A stretch of DNA of 40,027 nt from Victivallales bacterium (GTDB lineage Bacteria > Verrucomicrobiota > Lentisphaeria > Oligosphaerales > Oligosphaeraceae): the NCBI GenBank assembly GCA_017431185.1, contig JAFRLP010000105.1, forward strand, positions 1 to 40,027. The letters run 5' to 3'. Made by a program: the position numbers and the translations under genes. Position 1 is the stretch's first letter; every line of letters starts with the position of its first letter. Shown here piece by piece: positions 1-7,953 of the stretch. Below the pieces are notes generated by a model that was not told the DNA's origin, made no database searches, and saw only the letters and a program-made list of their open reading frames with translations.

Positions 1-19
1 ATCCGCACCCCCTGCGGAT
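1..19. other. Stem-loop at the window edge
   Basis: A 7-bp perfect inverted repeat (1-7 with 13-19, five-C loop). A run of T follows about 12 nt later, at 32-37. It could be the 3' end signal of a gene lying left of the window, but the T run is too far from the stem for a classical intrinsic terminator. Nothing else in 1-89 is recognisable. Confidence 0.3.
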
Positions 20-89
20 GGAGGTTGTCTGTTTTTTAACATGAAACTCTCCCAGCCTGCGGTTGTGAATTTTTTTGGGAGGCGCCGAT

Positions 90-117
90 TTGATTTTCGG
101 GAAATAGGTGCTAAAGT
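90..117 (+). promoter_or_regulatory. Sigma-70-type promoter of the metK leader
   Basis: TTGATT (90-95) and TAAAGT (112-117) are separated by 16 bp, and the -10 box is preceded by TG at 109-110 (extended -10). Transcription would start near 124-126, exactly where the first strand of the leader's closing helix begins. The fit between start point and helix supports both calls. Inferred from sequence only. Confidence 0.55.
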
Positions 118-123
118 GTGGAT

Positions 124-286
124 ATGCATCAAGAGTAGTTTTCCAGCGATGGAAAACGAGGCCAACCGGTCGGCGTGAAACGGTGGACTGTCTCCCCTTG
201 GGACAGATGTGGCAAATCTGCAAACGAACGCTACAGAAACTTTTCAGGCCGTCTTGATGCAAAAAGCGTCAGGACGGTTTTTTTTC
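124..286 (+). promoter_or_regulatory. Structured leader RNA with terminator switch (candidate riboswitch) upstream of metK-like gene
   Basis: A closing helix P1 pairs 126-134 with 252-260 (9 bp, perfect). Inside it are P2 (138-144 with 151-157, 7 bp, loop AGCGAT), P3 (162-168 with 181-186, one bulged A) and P4 (188-195 with 200-206, one bulged U). A possible pseudoknot pairs the P2 loop AGCG (145-148) with CGCU (229-232). The 3' strand of P1 is also the 5' strand of a terminator hairpin at 249-277, so the two folds exclude each other. This is the usual layout of a transcription-attenuating riboswitch in which ligand binding stabilises P1. The downstream gene encodes an S-adenosylmethionine synthetase homologue, so SAM or a related metabolite is the natural ligand guess. 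The AUCAAGAG at 128-135 resembles the start of SAM-I, but the SAM-I kink-turn and core are not recognisable. Confidence 0.6.
249..285 (+). terminator. Intrinsic terminator in the metK leader
   Basis: The stem pairs 249-260 with 266-277 (12 bp including G-U pairs) around an AAAAA loop and is followed by eight T (278-285). It lies between the promoter and the start codon, so it must act as a conditional attenuator rather than an end-of-operon terminator. Its 5' arm shares 252-260 with the closing helix of the upstream fold. Confidence 0.8.
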
Positions 287-334
287 AACTGAACTGAAAG
301 GAAGAGCAACTTTTTGCCAAGGAGAATAACGCCA

Positions 335-1351
335 ATGATTAAGACTTCCGAATGGGTTTCCCTCGGTCATCCCGACAAAACCGCCGATTACATTTCCTGC
401 TACCTGCTTGACCGCTACCTGGAGAAAGACCCGAAGACCCATTTCGCCGTCGAGGTGATGCTGAAGGACAACTTTGTCACCCTGGGCGGCGAGGTCAGCA
501 GCAAGGCAAGATTCAGCAGCGAGGAACTTGAGCATTTTGTCCGCGAGGCCGTGAACGAGGTCGGCTACACCAGGGAATACCAAGCGGAATGGGGGAAGAA
601 GAACACCATCTGCGGTGATGACCTGAAGGTCACCGCCTACCTGGGTCTCCAGAGCGACGGCATTGGACAGGGTGTGGACAGGGACGCCTGGGGGGACCAG
701 GGCATTTTCCACGGCATGGCTGTGAACAATCCGGATTTCGGCAATATGCCCCTGGACTACTCCCTGGCAAAGAAACTGGGACGCGAACTGTTCCGCTCCA
801 ATTTGGGCGGACTGGACATCAAGACCCTTGTGGCGACGAACGATGGCCGTGTCAGCCATGTGACCATAGCCATCCCACAGTTGCCCGACAGCCATAACAC
901 CCAGAGGATTCTTGACATCGCCAGGGAAATCACGGGGTGCTCCGATATCCTGCTCAACGGGACAGGCTCATACGTCAGTCACTCCAGCATCGCCGACTGC
1001 GGCATCACGGGACGCAAGCTGGCCGTCGATTTCTACGGCGGAAACTGCCGCATCGGCGGCGGTTCGCCCTGGACAAAGGACGCGACCAAGGCCGACCTCA
1101 CGCTGAATCTCCACGCCAGAAAACTGGCGCTGGACTTCATGCAGCAGCACAAGCGGGATTGCGTCTATACATCGCTCTCCTGCTCCATCGGCTCCGCGGA
1201 GGTCGAGATTTCCTATCAGGACAGCAAAGGCAGCGAACTCCAGAATGAGAAGGCCATTGTCAAACCGTCGGACCTCATCGGCAAATACCAACTGGACACC
1301 CCAATCTTCACCTCTCTGTGCCGTGACGGTCTGTTCAGCAGGCTGAACTGA
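335..1351 (+). CDS. metK: Divergent S-adenosylmethionine synthetase (MetK-like)
   Basis: A 338-residue protein of the MetK family, which makes S-adenosylmethionine from methionine and ATP in the cytoplasm. Visible signatures are LGHPDKTAD (residues 10-18), matching the family's GHPDK loop, WGDQG in place of the usual GAGDQG, GITGRKLAVDFYGG near residue 230, and GGGSPWTKDATKAD, matching the GGGAFSGKDPTKVDR phosphate-binding loop with its lysine kept. The start is the ATG at 335, with AAGGAG at 319-324; an upstream in-frame TTG at 314 lacks a ribosome site. At 338 residues it is shorter than the usual 380-400, and several otherwise invariant positions differ, so it is a divergent paralogue whose activity is likely but not certain. 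It follows a structured leader with an attenuator and lies 31 bp before a regulator gene. Confidence 0.8.
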   Translation: MIKTSEWVSLGHPDKTADYISCYLLDRYLEKDPKTHFAVEVMLKDNFVTLGGEVSSKARFSSEELEHFVREAVNEVGYTREYQAEWGKKNTICGDDLKVTAYLGLQSDGIGQGVDRDAWGDQGIFHGMAVNNPDFGNMPLDYSLAKKLGRELFRSNLGGLDIKTLVATNDGRVSHVTIAIPQLPDSHNTQRILDIAREITGCSDILLNGTGSYVSHSSIADCGITGRKLAVDFYGGNCRIGGGSPWTKDATKADLTLNLHARKLALDFMQQHKRDCVYTSLSCSIGSAEVEISYQDSKGSELQNEKAIVKPSDLIGKYQLDTPIFTSLCRDGLFSRLN

Positions 1352-1382
1352 CCAGGGCGAACTGTTCCGCAGGGAAAAGCAC

Positions 1383-2483
1383 ATGCCTGAATGCAAGAAA
1401 GACCGTATCTACACCGAACTGCGCCAGTCCATTCTGGATAACATTCTGCCGCAGGGCAGCAGGTTGCCGCCCGAAGTCGAATTGGCGCATAAACTGGGGG
1501 TCGGGCATGTGACTTTGCGCAGCGCCCTGGCGCGTCTGGAGGCCGAGGGACTGGTCGAGCGCTTCCGCAGCAGGGGAACATTCGTCGCGGAGCGCAGCCG
1601 CCACTCCTCCTACCTGCTGCTTCTGCCGGACGGACTGGAGACGCTGGACACGCCAAGCCGCTACGTTCTGGCCGGCATCGAGGCATACGCCGAGAACAGG
1701 CTGCTCAACATCGAGCGATGCCCCATCAGCCTGTTTCTCTCCCTCTCTCCAGGGCAAAGGCAGGAAATCAAGCAGAACTACCGTCTCAAGGGAATCATCC
1801 TTGAAACGGGTCATCTGCGCACCGCGCCCGCCCTGGTCAAGGCGCTTCAGGAGATGGAACTCCCCGTCGCCGTGCCGCACGCGCTTCCGCAAGACAACCT
1901 GCCAGCGGACTTCTTCATCTTGCAGACGGATGAGCGGCAGGCCCTGGCCGACTCCTACGCCTACCTGGTCTCCAAAGGCCACCACCGCATCGCAGGCCTG
2001 TTTGTCGCCATCCCCGGTGAGATTCCAGATGTCATCCGCGGATACAGGCGTCACGAATTATGGCGCAGGCTAAAGAAGACGGGAGTCGATTACGACGAGT
2101 CGCTTCTGGCGCTCATCCCGAACGAAATGGTCGCCATCCGCGAGACCGTGCGAGCCTGGATGAGCCTGCCCTCCCCTCCCACCGCCATGCTCTGCCAGTC
2201 AGACCGCGTGGCCTTCAAGGCGCTTGCGGAATTGCACGGCCTCGGGCTGGACGTGCCAGGGCAAATCTCCGTCATGGGCTACTCCAACTATCCTGGCAGC
2301 CAACTCGTCACGCCTGCGCTGACCACCATTGACACCGACCTGAAGGTCTGCGCCAAAATGGCCCTGGAGCAACTGGAAAACGCCCAAAAGGGCGGGGGGC
2401 TCCGCACGTCCACCCCCATCTTCACCCCCTACCAGCTCATCGAACGCGCCAGCGTCGCCGCGCCATCCATCCGCAGGGCCTGA
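1383..2483 (+). CDS. GntR-type HTH / LacI-type sensor transcriptional regulator
   Basis: A 366-residue DNA-binding regulator. Residues 1-70 form a GntR-type winged helix (IYTELRQSILDNILPQG, then LGVGHVTLRSALARLEAEGL, then a SRGTFV wing). Residues about 75-355 resemble the LacI/periplasmic-binding-protein sensor, ending with the typical ISVMGYSNYPGSQLVTPALTTI segment. Such hybrids usually control carbohydrate genes in Lentisphaerae and relatives in response to a sugar ligand. It starts 31 bp after the metK-like gene on the same strand, so it may be cotranscribed, and it faces the Gfo/Idh/MocA gene convergently. A palindrome in the promoter of that oxidoreductase gene (3677-3703) is a plausible target, but this link is inferred. 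Confidence 0.85.
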   Translation: MPECKKDRIYTELRQSILDNILPQGSRLPPEVELAHKLGVGHVTLRSALARLEAEGLVERFRSRGTFVAERSRHSSYLLLLPDGLETLDTPSRYVLAGIEAYAENRLLNIERCPISLFLSLSPGQRQEIKQNYRLKGIILETGHLRTAPALVKALQEMELPVAVPHALPQDNLPADFFILQTDERQALADSYAYLVSKGHHRIAGLFVAIPGEIPDVIRGYRRHELWRRLKKTGVDYDESLLALIPNEMVAIRETVRAWMSLPSPPTAMLCQSDRVAFKALAELHGLGLDVPGQISVMGYSNYPGSQLVTPALTTIDTDLKVCAKMALEQLENAQKGGGLRTSTPIFTPYQLIERASVAAPSIRRA

Positions 2484-2495
2484 GGGGCCCTGCGG
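2471..2495. terminator. Stem-loop between convergent genes
   Basis: A perfect 10-bp stem pairs 2471-2480 with 2486-2495 around a 5-nt loop that contains the stop codon of the regulator gene (2481-2483). It lies between convergent genes ending at 2483 and 2508. There is no U tract on either strand, so it may be a weak or factor-assisted bidirectional terminator. Confidence 0.45.
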
Positions 2496-2507
2496 ACAAA
2501 GGCCTGT

Positions 2508-3557
2508 TCAGAATTTGACCACCTTCTTCTTTCGGCCAGAGTCATAAAGACCCATGATCAGGCGGTGGGCGGTGTCAAGGATTTCCTCGCCGGTGATGGG
2601 CGGCTCCTCGCCGGAGGCCAGAGCCTCGTAGAAGTCGGTGATTTCCTTATAATGGCTGGCGCCCCAGTAGGAGGGGCCGCCGCCGTAGTCGAACACCTCG
2701 CTGGGGTCCGGCTTGGCCACAAACTCGTGCCCATCGTCAAGCACGACCCTGCCCTCTTCCGCCTTGATGTGCGCGGTGCCTTTCTCGCAGGCGAATTCAA
2801 TCTCCACGGACGCATCGCTGCTGTAGTAGTTCATGCACCAGAAGGAGGCCCGCGTGCCGTTCTTGAAGGTGATGAGACCGTCGGCGCAGTCCTCCACCTC
2901 AATGATTCCCTGGTGGGCGCGGTTGGCCAGGGTCACGTCACACGACTCCAGGTTCTCGCCCTTTTCGCCGTAGCCAATCATCCAGCACATCAAATCGATG
3001 GTATGGATGGCCTGGTCGATGATGCTGCCGCCGCCCTCCTTCTCCCAGGTGCCCTTCCAATCGCTTTCCGTGTAGTATTCGTCGGAACGGAACCAGTTGA
3101 CCGTGCAGCGCGCGGAAAGGATTTTGCCCAGGCTGCCCGAGTCCAGCGCGCGCTTGACCAGACGCGAACCCGCATTGTAGCGGTTCTGGAAAATGACTCC
3201 CAACTGCCTGCCGGTCCTCTTCGAGGCCTTGACCATATCGGCGGCCTGCTTGTAGGAGATGGCCATCGGCTTCTCCGTCAGCACATGGCAGCCCAGCTCC
3301 ATCGCCCGGATAGCCACGGGCGCGTGCAGGTAATGCGGCAGGCAGATGTGAACCACATCCAACTTCTCCTTGGTGATCATCTCCTCGTAATCCGTGTAGA
3401 TTTTGGAGACTCCAAACAACTTTGCACGGTCTTGGGCGGCATTGCGGTCAACGTCACAAACCGCCACAAGCTTCACGCAGTTCTGGGCTTTGGCAGGCAT
3501 TCCGTGAAAGGGGGAAATTCGCCCGCAACCAATGATTCCAACTTTGAATTTCTTCAT
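2508..3557 (-). CDS. Gfo/Idh/MocA family oxidoreductase
   Basis: A 349-residue NAD(P)-dependent sugar dehydrogenase of the Gfo/Idh/MocA family. The N-terminus MKKFKVGIIGCGRIS begins the Rossmann fold, LTEKPMA near residue 95 is the family EKP motif, and IDQAIHTIDLMCWM carries the conserved catalytic-histidine region (HxxD). The start is the ATG at 3557; an upstream in-frame ATG at 3671 would add 38 residues before the Rossmann fold and is rejected. The substrate cannot be told, but neighbours and family suggest a sugar, inositol or deoxy-sugar derivative. Its own promoter (-35 at 3701-3706, -10 at 3677-3682) contains a near-perfect palindrome, so it is probably regulated by a dimeric repressor. 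Confidence 0.9.
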   Translation of the reverse strand: MKKFKVGIIGCGRISPFHGMPAKAQNCVKLVAVCDVDRNAAQDRAKLFGVSKIYTDYEEMITKEKLDVVHICLPHYLHAPVAIRAMELGCHVLTEKPMAISYKQAADMVKASKRTGRQLGVIFQNRYNAGSRLVKRALDSGSLGKILSARCTVNWFRSDEYYTESDWKGTWEKEGGGSIIDQAIHTIDLMCWMIGYGEKGENLESCDVTLANRAHQGIIEVEDCADGLITFKNGTRASFWCMNYYSSDASVEIEFACEKGTAHIKAEEGRVVLDDGHEFVAKPDPSEVFDYGGGPSYWGASHYKEITDFYEALASGEEPPITGEEILDTAHRLIMGLYDSGRKKKVVKF

Positions 3558-3676
3558 TTCCTGTTCTCTTGTTTTCTGTTGTCCATCACTCTCTGCTTCT
3601 CCGGATGGAGCCATTGCGGACAGAGCCAGGTCTGCATTCAGGCAGACAAAATCCGCAAACCTGTATTTCAAGACCT

Positions 3677-3706
3677 ATAATATCATTCATCGAATGATAT
3701 AATCAA
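3677..3706 (-). promoter_or_regulatory. Promoter with embedded operator-like palindrome for the Gfo/Idh/MocA gene
   Basis: On the minus strand TTGATT (3701-3706) and TATTAT (3677-3682) are 18 bp apart. A palindrome with 12-nt arms (3677-3688 and 3692-3703, 11 of 12 pairs match, 3-nt centre) fills the space between and over the two boxes. A bound dimeric regulator would occlude RNA polymerase. The site overlaps the last codons of the dus gene. Confidence 0.55.
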
Positions 3707-4661
3707 GTTGGTTGGATTCACTTACTGGGCCTTCGGCCCTCAAATCGCGCATAAAAACGGCAAATGACGCCAGACTCTCCATCTGGCTGCCGGCGACCCG
3801 CCAGGTTTTTCGGTAGCCACGCCCCCCCAGGTAGGAGACCAGGATTTTACGCGCCAGCACAAATCCCTCGTGTTCCCCGTACAAATCGACCATTCCAAGC
3901 ACATGGCGTTCCATCACATCGCACAGAGCCTCATGGGTCGGGGCAAAATGCCGCCACTCCCGAAGCGCACGGAACACCCAGGGATTGCCGATGGCACCTC
4001 GGGCGACCATCAGGCTGGTGCAGCCGGTGCCCGCCACCAGTTCCAGGGCATCCTGAAAATTGAAAATCCCGCCGTTGGCCGTGACAGGGATGCGCAGCGC
4101 GCGCCTGACCGCCTCAATGACCCGCATGGCCACGGGGCCGGCGTAGATGGCGCGGGCATTGCGCCCATGCAGGGTCAGGCCGTCAATTCCGCAGGACTCC
4201 AATTTGCGGCAAAGCGCCACCGTCGGCTCTGGGTTGTTGTAGTCCCGAATGCGCAGTTTGACCGTCAGCGGCCTGTCGTCAATGACGTCGCGGAGAATCT
4301 TGACGCACGTCAAAGCCAGATGCTCATTCTCCCGGCGCACCAGCGCCGCACCGGCAGGACGCTTCACCACCTTGGCCATCGGACAGCCCATATTGAAATC
4401 CACGGCGTCGAAGTCCATGCCCTTGAGGATATGGGCGGATTTGCGGATGTCTTCGGGAATGCTTCCCAGCAGTTGCACACCCAGCCACGGCTCCTCCGGA
4501 CCGCGCTTCAGGATAAAATCGTTTTCGCGATTGCCATGCACCAGGGCCCCCGAGTCTATCAGGGCGGTATAGGCATAATAGACCCCCTGTTCACGGCATG
4601 CCATCCTGAACGGCAAATCCGTGTATCCCGCCAAAGGCGCAAGTTTGAAGGTATAGCTCAA
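3687..4661 (-). CDS. dus: tRNA-dihydrouridine synthase
   Basis: A 324-residue FMN enzyme that reduces uridine to dihydrouridine in the tRNA D-loop. LAPLAGYTDLPFR near the N-terminus is the family's FMN-binding opening (canonical LAPMxGxTDxxFR). VDFNMGCPMAKVVKRPAGAAL carries the catalytic cysteine of the NxGCP motif, LTLHGRNARAIYAG the conserved HGR, and TANGGI plus VARGAIGNPWVF the phosphate-binding loops. The start is taken as TTG at 4661, because the frame's first ATG (4733) lies inside the end of gdhA and upstream of that gene's terminator hairpin. No strong ribosome site is seen, so the start is uncertain by a few codons. It shares its strand with gdhA but is separated by the terminator. 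Confidence 0.9.
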   Translation of the reverse strand: MSYTFKLAPLAGYTDLPFRMACREQGVYYAYTALIDSGALVHGNRENDFILKRGPEEPWLGVQLLGSIPEDIRKSAHILKGMDFDAVDFNMGCPMAKVVKRPAGAALVRRENEHLALTCVKILRDVIDDRPLTVKLRIRDYNNPEPTVALCRKLESCGIDGLTLHGRNARAIYAGPVAMRVIEAVRRALRIPVTANGGIFNFQDALELVAGTGCTSLMVARGAIGNPWVFRALREWRHFAPTHEALCDVMERHVLGMVDLYGEHEGFVLARKILVSYLGGRGYRKTWRVAGSQMESLASFAVFMRDLRAEGPVSESNQLDYIIR

Positions 4662-4679
4662 ATCAGTGGGGGGGCCGCA

Positions 4680-4716
4680 AGAAAAGGCTCCCCGCCAGCA
4701 GTTTGGCGGGAAGCCC
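4680..4716 (-). terminator. Intrinsic terminator of gdhA
   Basis: A 12-bp GC-rich stem (4686-4697 with 4704-4715, one G-U pair) stands just past the gdhA stop at 4726. On the minus strand it is followed by a TTTTC tract (4681-4685). It separates gdhA from dus and argues for a dus start downstream of it. Confidence 0.75.
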
Positions 4717-4725
4717 TCCCATCTG

Positions 4726-6228
<1,503 letters not shown>

Positions 6229-6257
6229 TCACAATAAAAAAACATGCCGAAATGGAC

Positions 6258-6285
6258 TTGAGAGTTTTCCTTTTCAGGATATATT
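6258..6285 (+). promoter_or_regulatory. Putative promoter of the histidine kinase gene
   Basis: TTGAGA (6258-6263) and TATATT (6280-6285) are separated by 16 bp on the plus strand, in the divergent gap between gdhA and the kinase gene. The predicted transcript start near 6292 places the kinase start codon at 6319 or 6367 rather than 6289-6295. Confidence 0.5.
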
Positions 6286-6318
6286 GAATTGGCGATGCGG
6301 TCTTCCCACGTGATTGCC

Positions 6319-7614
6319 ATGAATCGGAAAAAAATCAGAAAAAGCAGGTTTTTTAGTAGAACCCCAATGAGCGAACAGGAAGAAATCACAATAAAAACAC
6401 TCTCTGTCCCGCGTGTGCGGCTGGTTTTGACAGTGGTTTTGCTGGCCTGCGGAAGCGCCATTGCCGCAGGCATCGCGGGATTCTGGGGGGCGGAACGCGC
6501 CAAGGAGCGCCATCTGCTCGAAAACCTTTCACGGAACATCGCCGCCCTGGTCAGCCGGCTGCATCTGCCCGCTTCGCCGCAAATTCTGCGGCAGATGTCC
6601 GAAATCGTGGACTGCGAAACCGCCGTCGTCCAGAACGACCTCGTGGTACACGCCACCCTGCCTGGCCTGATTCACACCTCCCTGCCCCAGGCAAATGCCC
6701 AGGTCTGCGACCTGCTCTGCGACGGCAACCATTACTGGGCCTGCGGGAACCGAATCGCCACCGGCGAGGAACTATGGCTGCTGGAACCGCACTCCCTCAA
6801 ACGCACTCTGCTGGGCACCCAGGCGTTGCTGCTGCTGGCGGTGACGGCGTGCGCCGGTCTGACAGCCACCCTGGCGGCCTGGCGACTTACCGTGTACTGG
6901 CGAAGGCAGCAGCACCGCATCCAGGAATCCGACAGAAGGCTTGCCCTGGCGGAGCGCCTGGCGGTGGCGGGCCGCATCTCCGCCTCCGTCATTCACGAAC
7001 TCCGCAATCCCCTGGCTGGAATCCGCATGAATGCCCAGGTTTTGGCCGAAGACCTGCGCAGCCAGGGACAAACCGACGAGAGCCTTCGGCTCATCACCCA
7101 GGAAATCGACCGCATTGACCACTATCTCGCCGGGCTGAACGACCTGCATCAGGAACAGCCATCCCAAGACGCCAGGCTCGATGCGGCGCCTGTCCTGCAA
7201 GACCTCTGCCGCCAGATGGCAGCCCGCTGCCGGCACGCCAACTCAACCTTGACCCTGGAATGCGACGAGGAAGCCGCCAACGCCGCCGTGTTCTGCACCG
7301 ACGGCGAACTGCGCCAAGTCATCCGCAATCTGGTCATCAACGCGCTGGAGGCAGCCACGGATTCCTGCCACATCCGCATCTCTGTTCAGCGCCAGGCGGA
7401 CGACCTGCTCATCGTTGTTCAGGACGACGGGCCGGGAGTCGCCCCTGGTTCAGGGGACATCCTCGCCCCGTTTGTCAGCGGCAAGCCGCATGGCAGCGGT
7501 CTGGGCCTGCACATCTCCTCACGCATCGCCTCCCGCCATGGCGGCTCCCTGACCTGGCGCAACCTCGCCCCCCACGGTGCGGAATTCACGCTCCGCCTTC
7601 CCATTGCCCTGTGA
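6319..7614 (+). CDS. Membrane sensor histidine kinase (orphan)
   Basis: A 431-residue two-component sensor. It has two transmembrane segments (about residues 33-56 and 166-188) flanking a roughly 110-residue periplasmic sensor region. No HAMP motif is evident before the dimerisation helix, whose H-box is SVIHELRNPLAG (phospho-His near residue 226). N-box NLVINALEAA, G1 VQDDGPGV and G2 GSGLGLHISSRIA form a complete HATPase_c domain, so it should be catalytically active. No response regulator lies next to it in the window; its partner must be elsewhere. The start is uncertain: ATG at 6319 or 6367 both lie downstream of the predicted promoter, and neither has a good ribosome site. The in-frame codons 6289 and 6295 lie near the promoter. 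Confidence 0.88.
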   Translation: MNRKKIRKSRFFSRTPMSEQEEITIKTLSVPRVRLVLTVVLLACGSAIAAGIAGFWGAERAKERHLLENLSRNIAALVSRLHLPASPQILRQMSEIVDCETAVVQNDLVVHATLPGLIHTSLPQANAQVCDLLCDGNHYWACGNRIATGEELWLLEPHSLKRTLLGTQALLLLAVTACAGLTATLAAWRLTVYWRRQQHRIQESDRRLALAERLAVAGRISASVIHELRNPLAGIRMNAQVLAEDLRSQGQTDESLRLITQEIDRIDHYLAGLNDLHQEQPSQDARLDAAPVLQDLCRQMAARCRHANSTLTLECDEEAANAAVFCTDGELRQVIRNLVINALEAATDSCHIRISVQRQADDLLIVVQDDGPGVAPGSGDILAPFVSGKPHGSGLGLHISSRIASRHGGSLTWRNLAPHGAEFTLRLPIAL

Positions 7615-7720
7615 AAACGGTCTTCATGACCTAGAATCTGAAAAAAATTTAACCATAATGAAAAAGGGAAAAAAAGCCCTGGTTGATTTGAAATAAAAAC
7701 CGAAGAAAGTATAGTTTGCA

Positions 7721-7862
7721 GTGGCACGTCTGCATTGTGGCTTCCTTCCAGGGCGCAAATCGCTTTTTCGCATTTGCCCCCAGATTCCGCACCCAACGAG
7801 CGCGAAACCTGGGGCTAAAAATGTGGCATCCCTCTGGGGTGGACACCGCGTGTTTCATTGGA
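7721..7862 (+). repeat. Three-hairpin dispersed repeat, copy 1 (degenerate)
   Basis: The 7615-7953 gap holds no gene. It contains a copy of the element also found at 12868-13015 and, inverted, at 14145-14258. Shared blocks include the CTTCCAGGGCGCAAA stretch at 7741-7759, the TTTTTCGCAT block, the complementary blocks CCCCAG (7778-7783) and CTGGGG (7809-7814), and the following GCTAA. Its hairpins are imperfect compared with copy 2. No terminal inverted repeat like that of copy 2 is seen. Confidence 0.6.
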
Positions 7863-7889
7863 AATTCGATACGCGATGCGTATCGAATT
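7863..7889. repeat. Perfect 12-bp palindrome with GAT centre
   Basis: Arms 7863-7874 and 7878-7889 are perfectly complementary around a 3-nt spacer. It sits directly after repeat copy 1 and about 65 bp upstream of the lipoprotein gene. It could be an operator for the operon starting at 7954 or a terminator-like hairpin at the edge of the repeat. Confidence 0.55.
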
Positions 7890-7953
7890 GAGTTGGACAC
7901 ATCATCGTGCCATGGTATATTTTGTTTTGAAACTTTAACCTCAGAGTTTTTGC

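Noticed and set aside
124..286. Canonical SAM-I riboswitch
   Set aside because: Only the short AUCAAGAG near the 5' strand of P1 resembles it; the kink-turn and conserved core sequences are not present, so the class is left open.
3558..3671. N-terminal extension of the Gfo/Idh/MocA protein
   Set aside because: The extra 38 residues precede the Rossmann start and show no conservation-like pattern; ATG 3557 is the usual family start.
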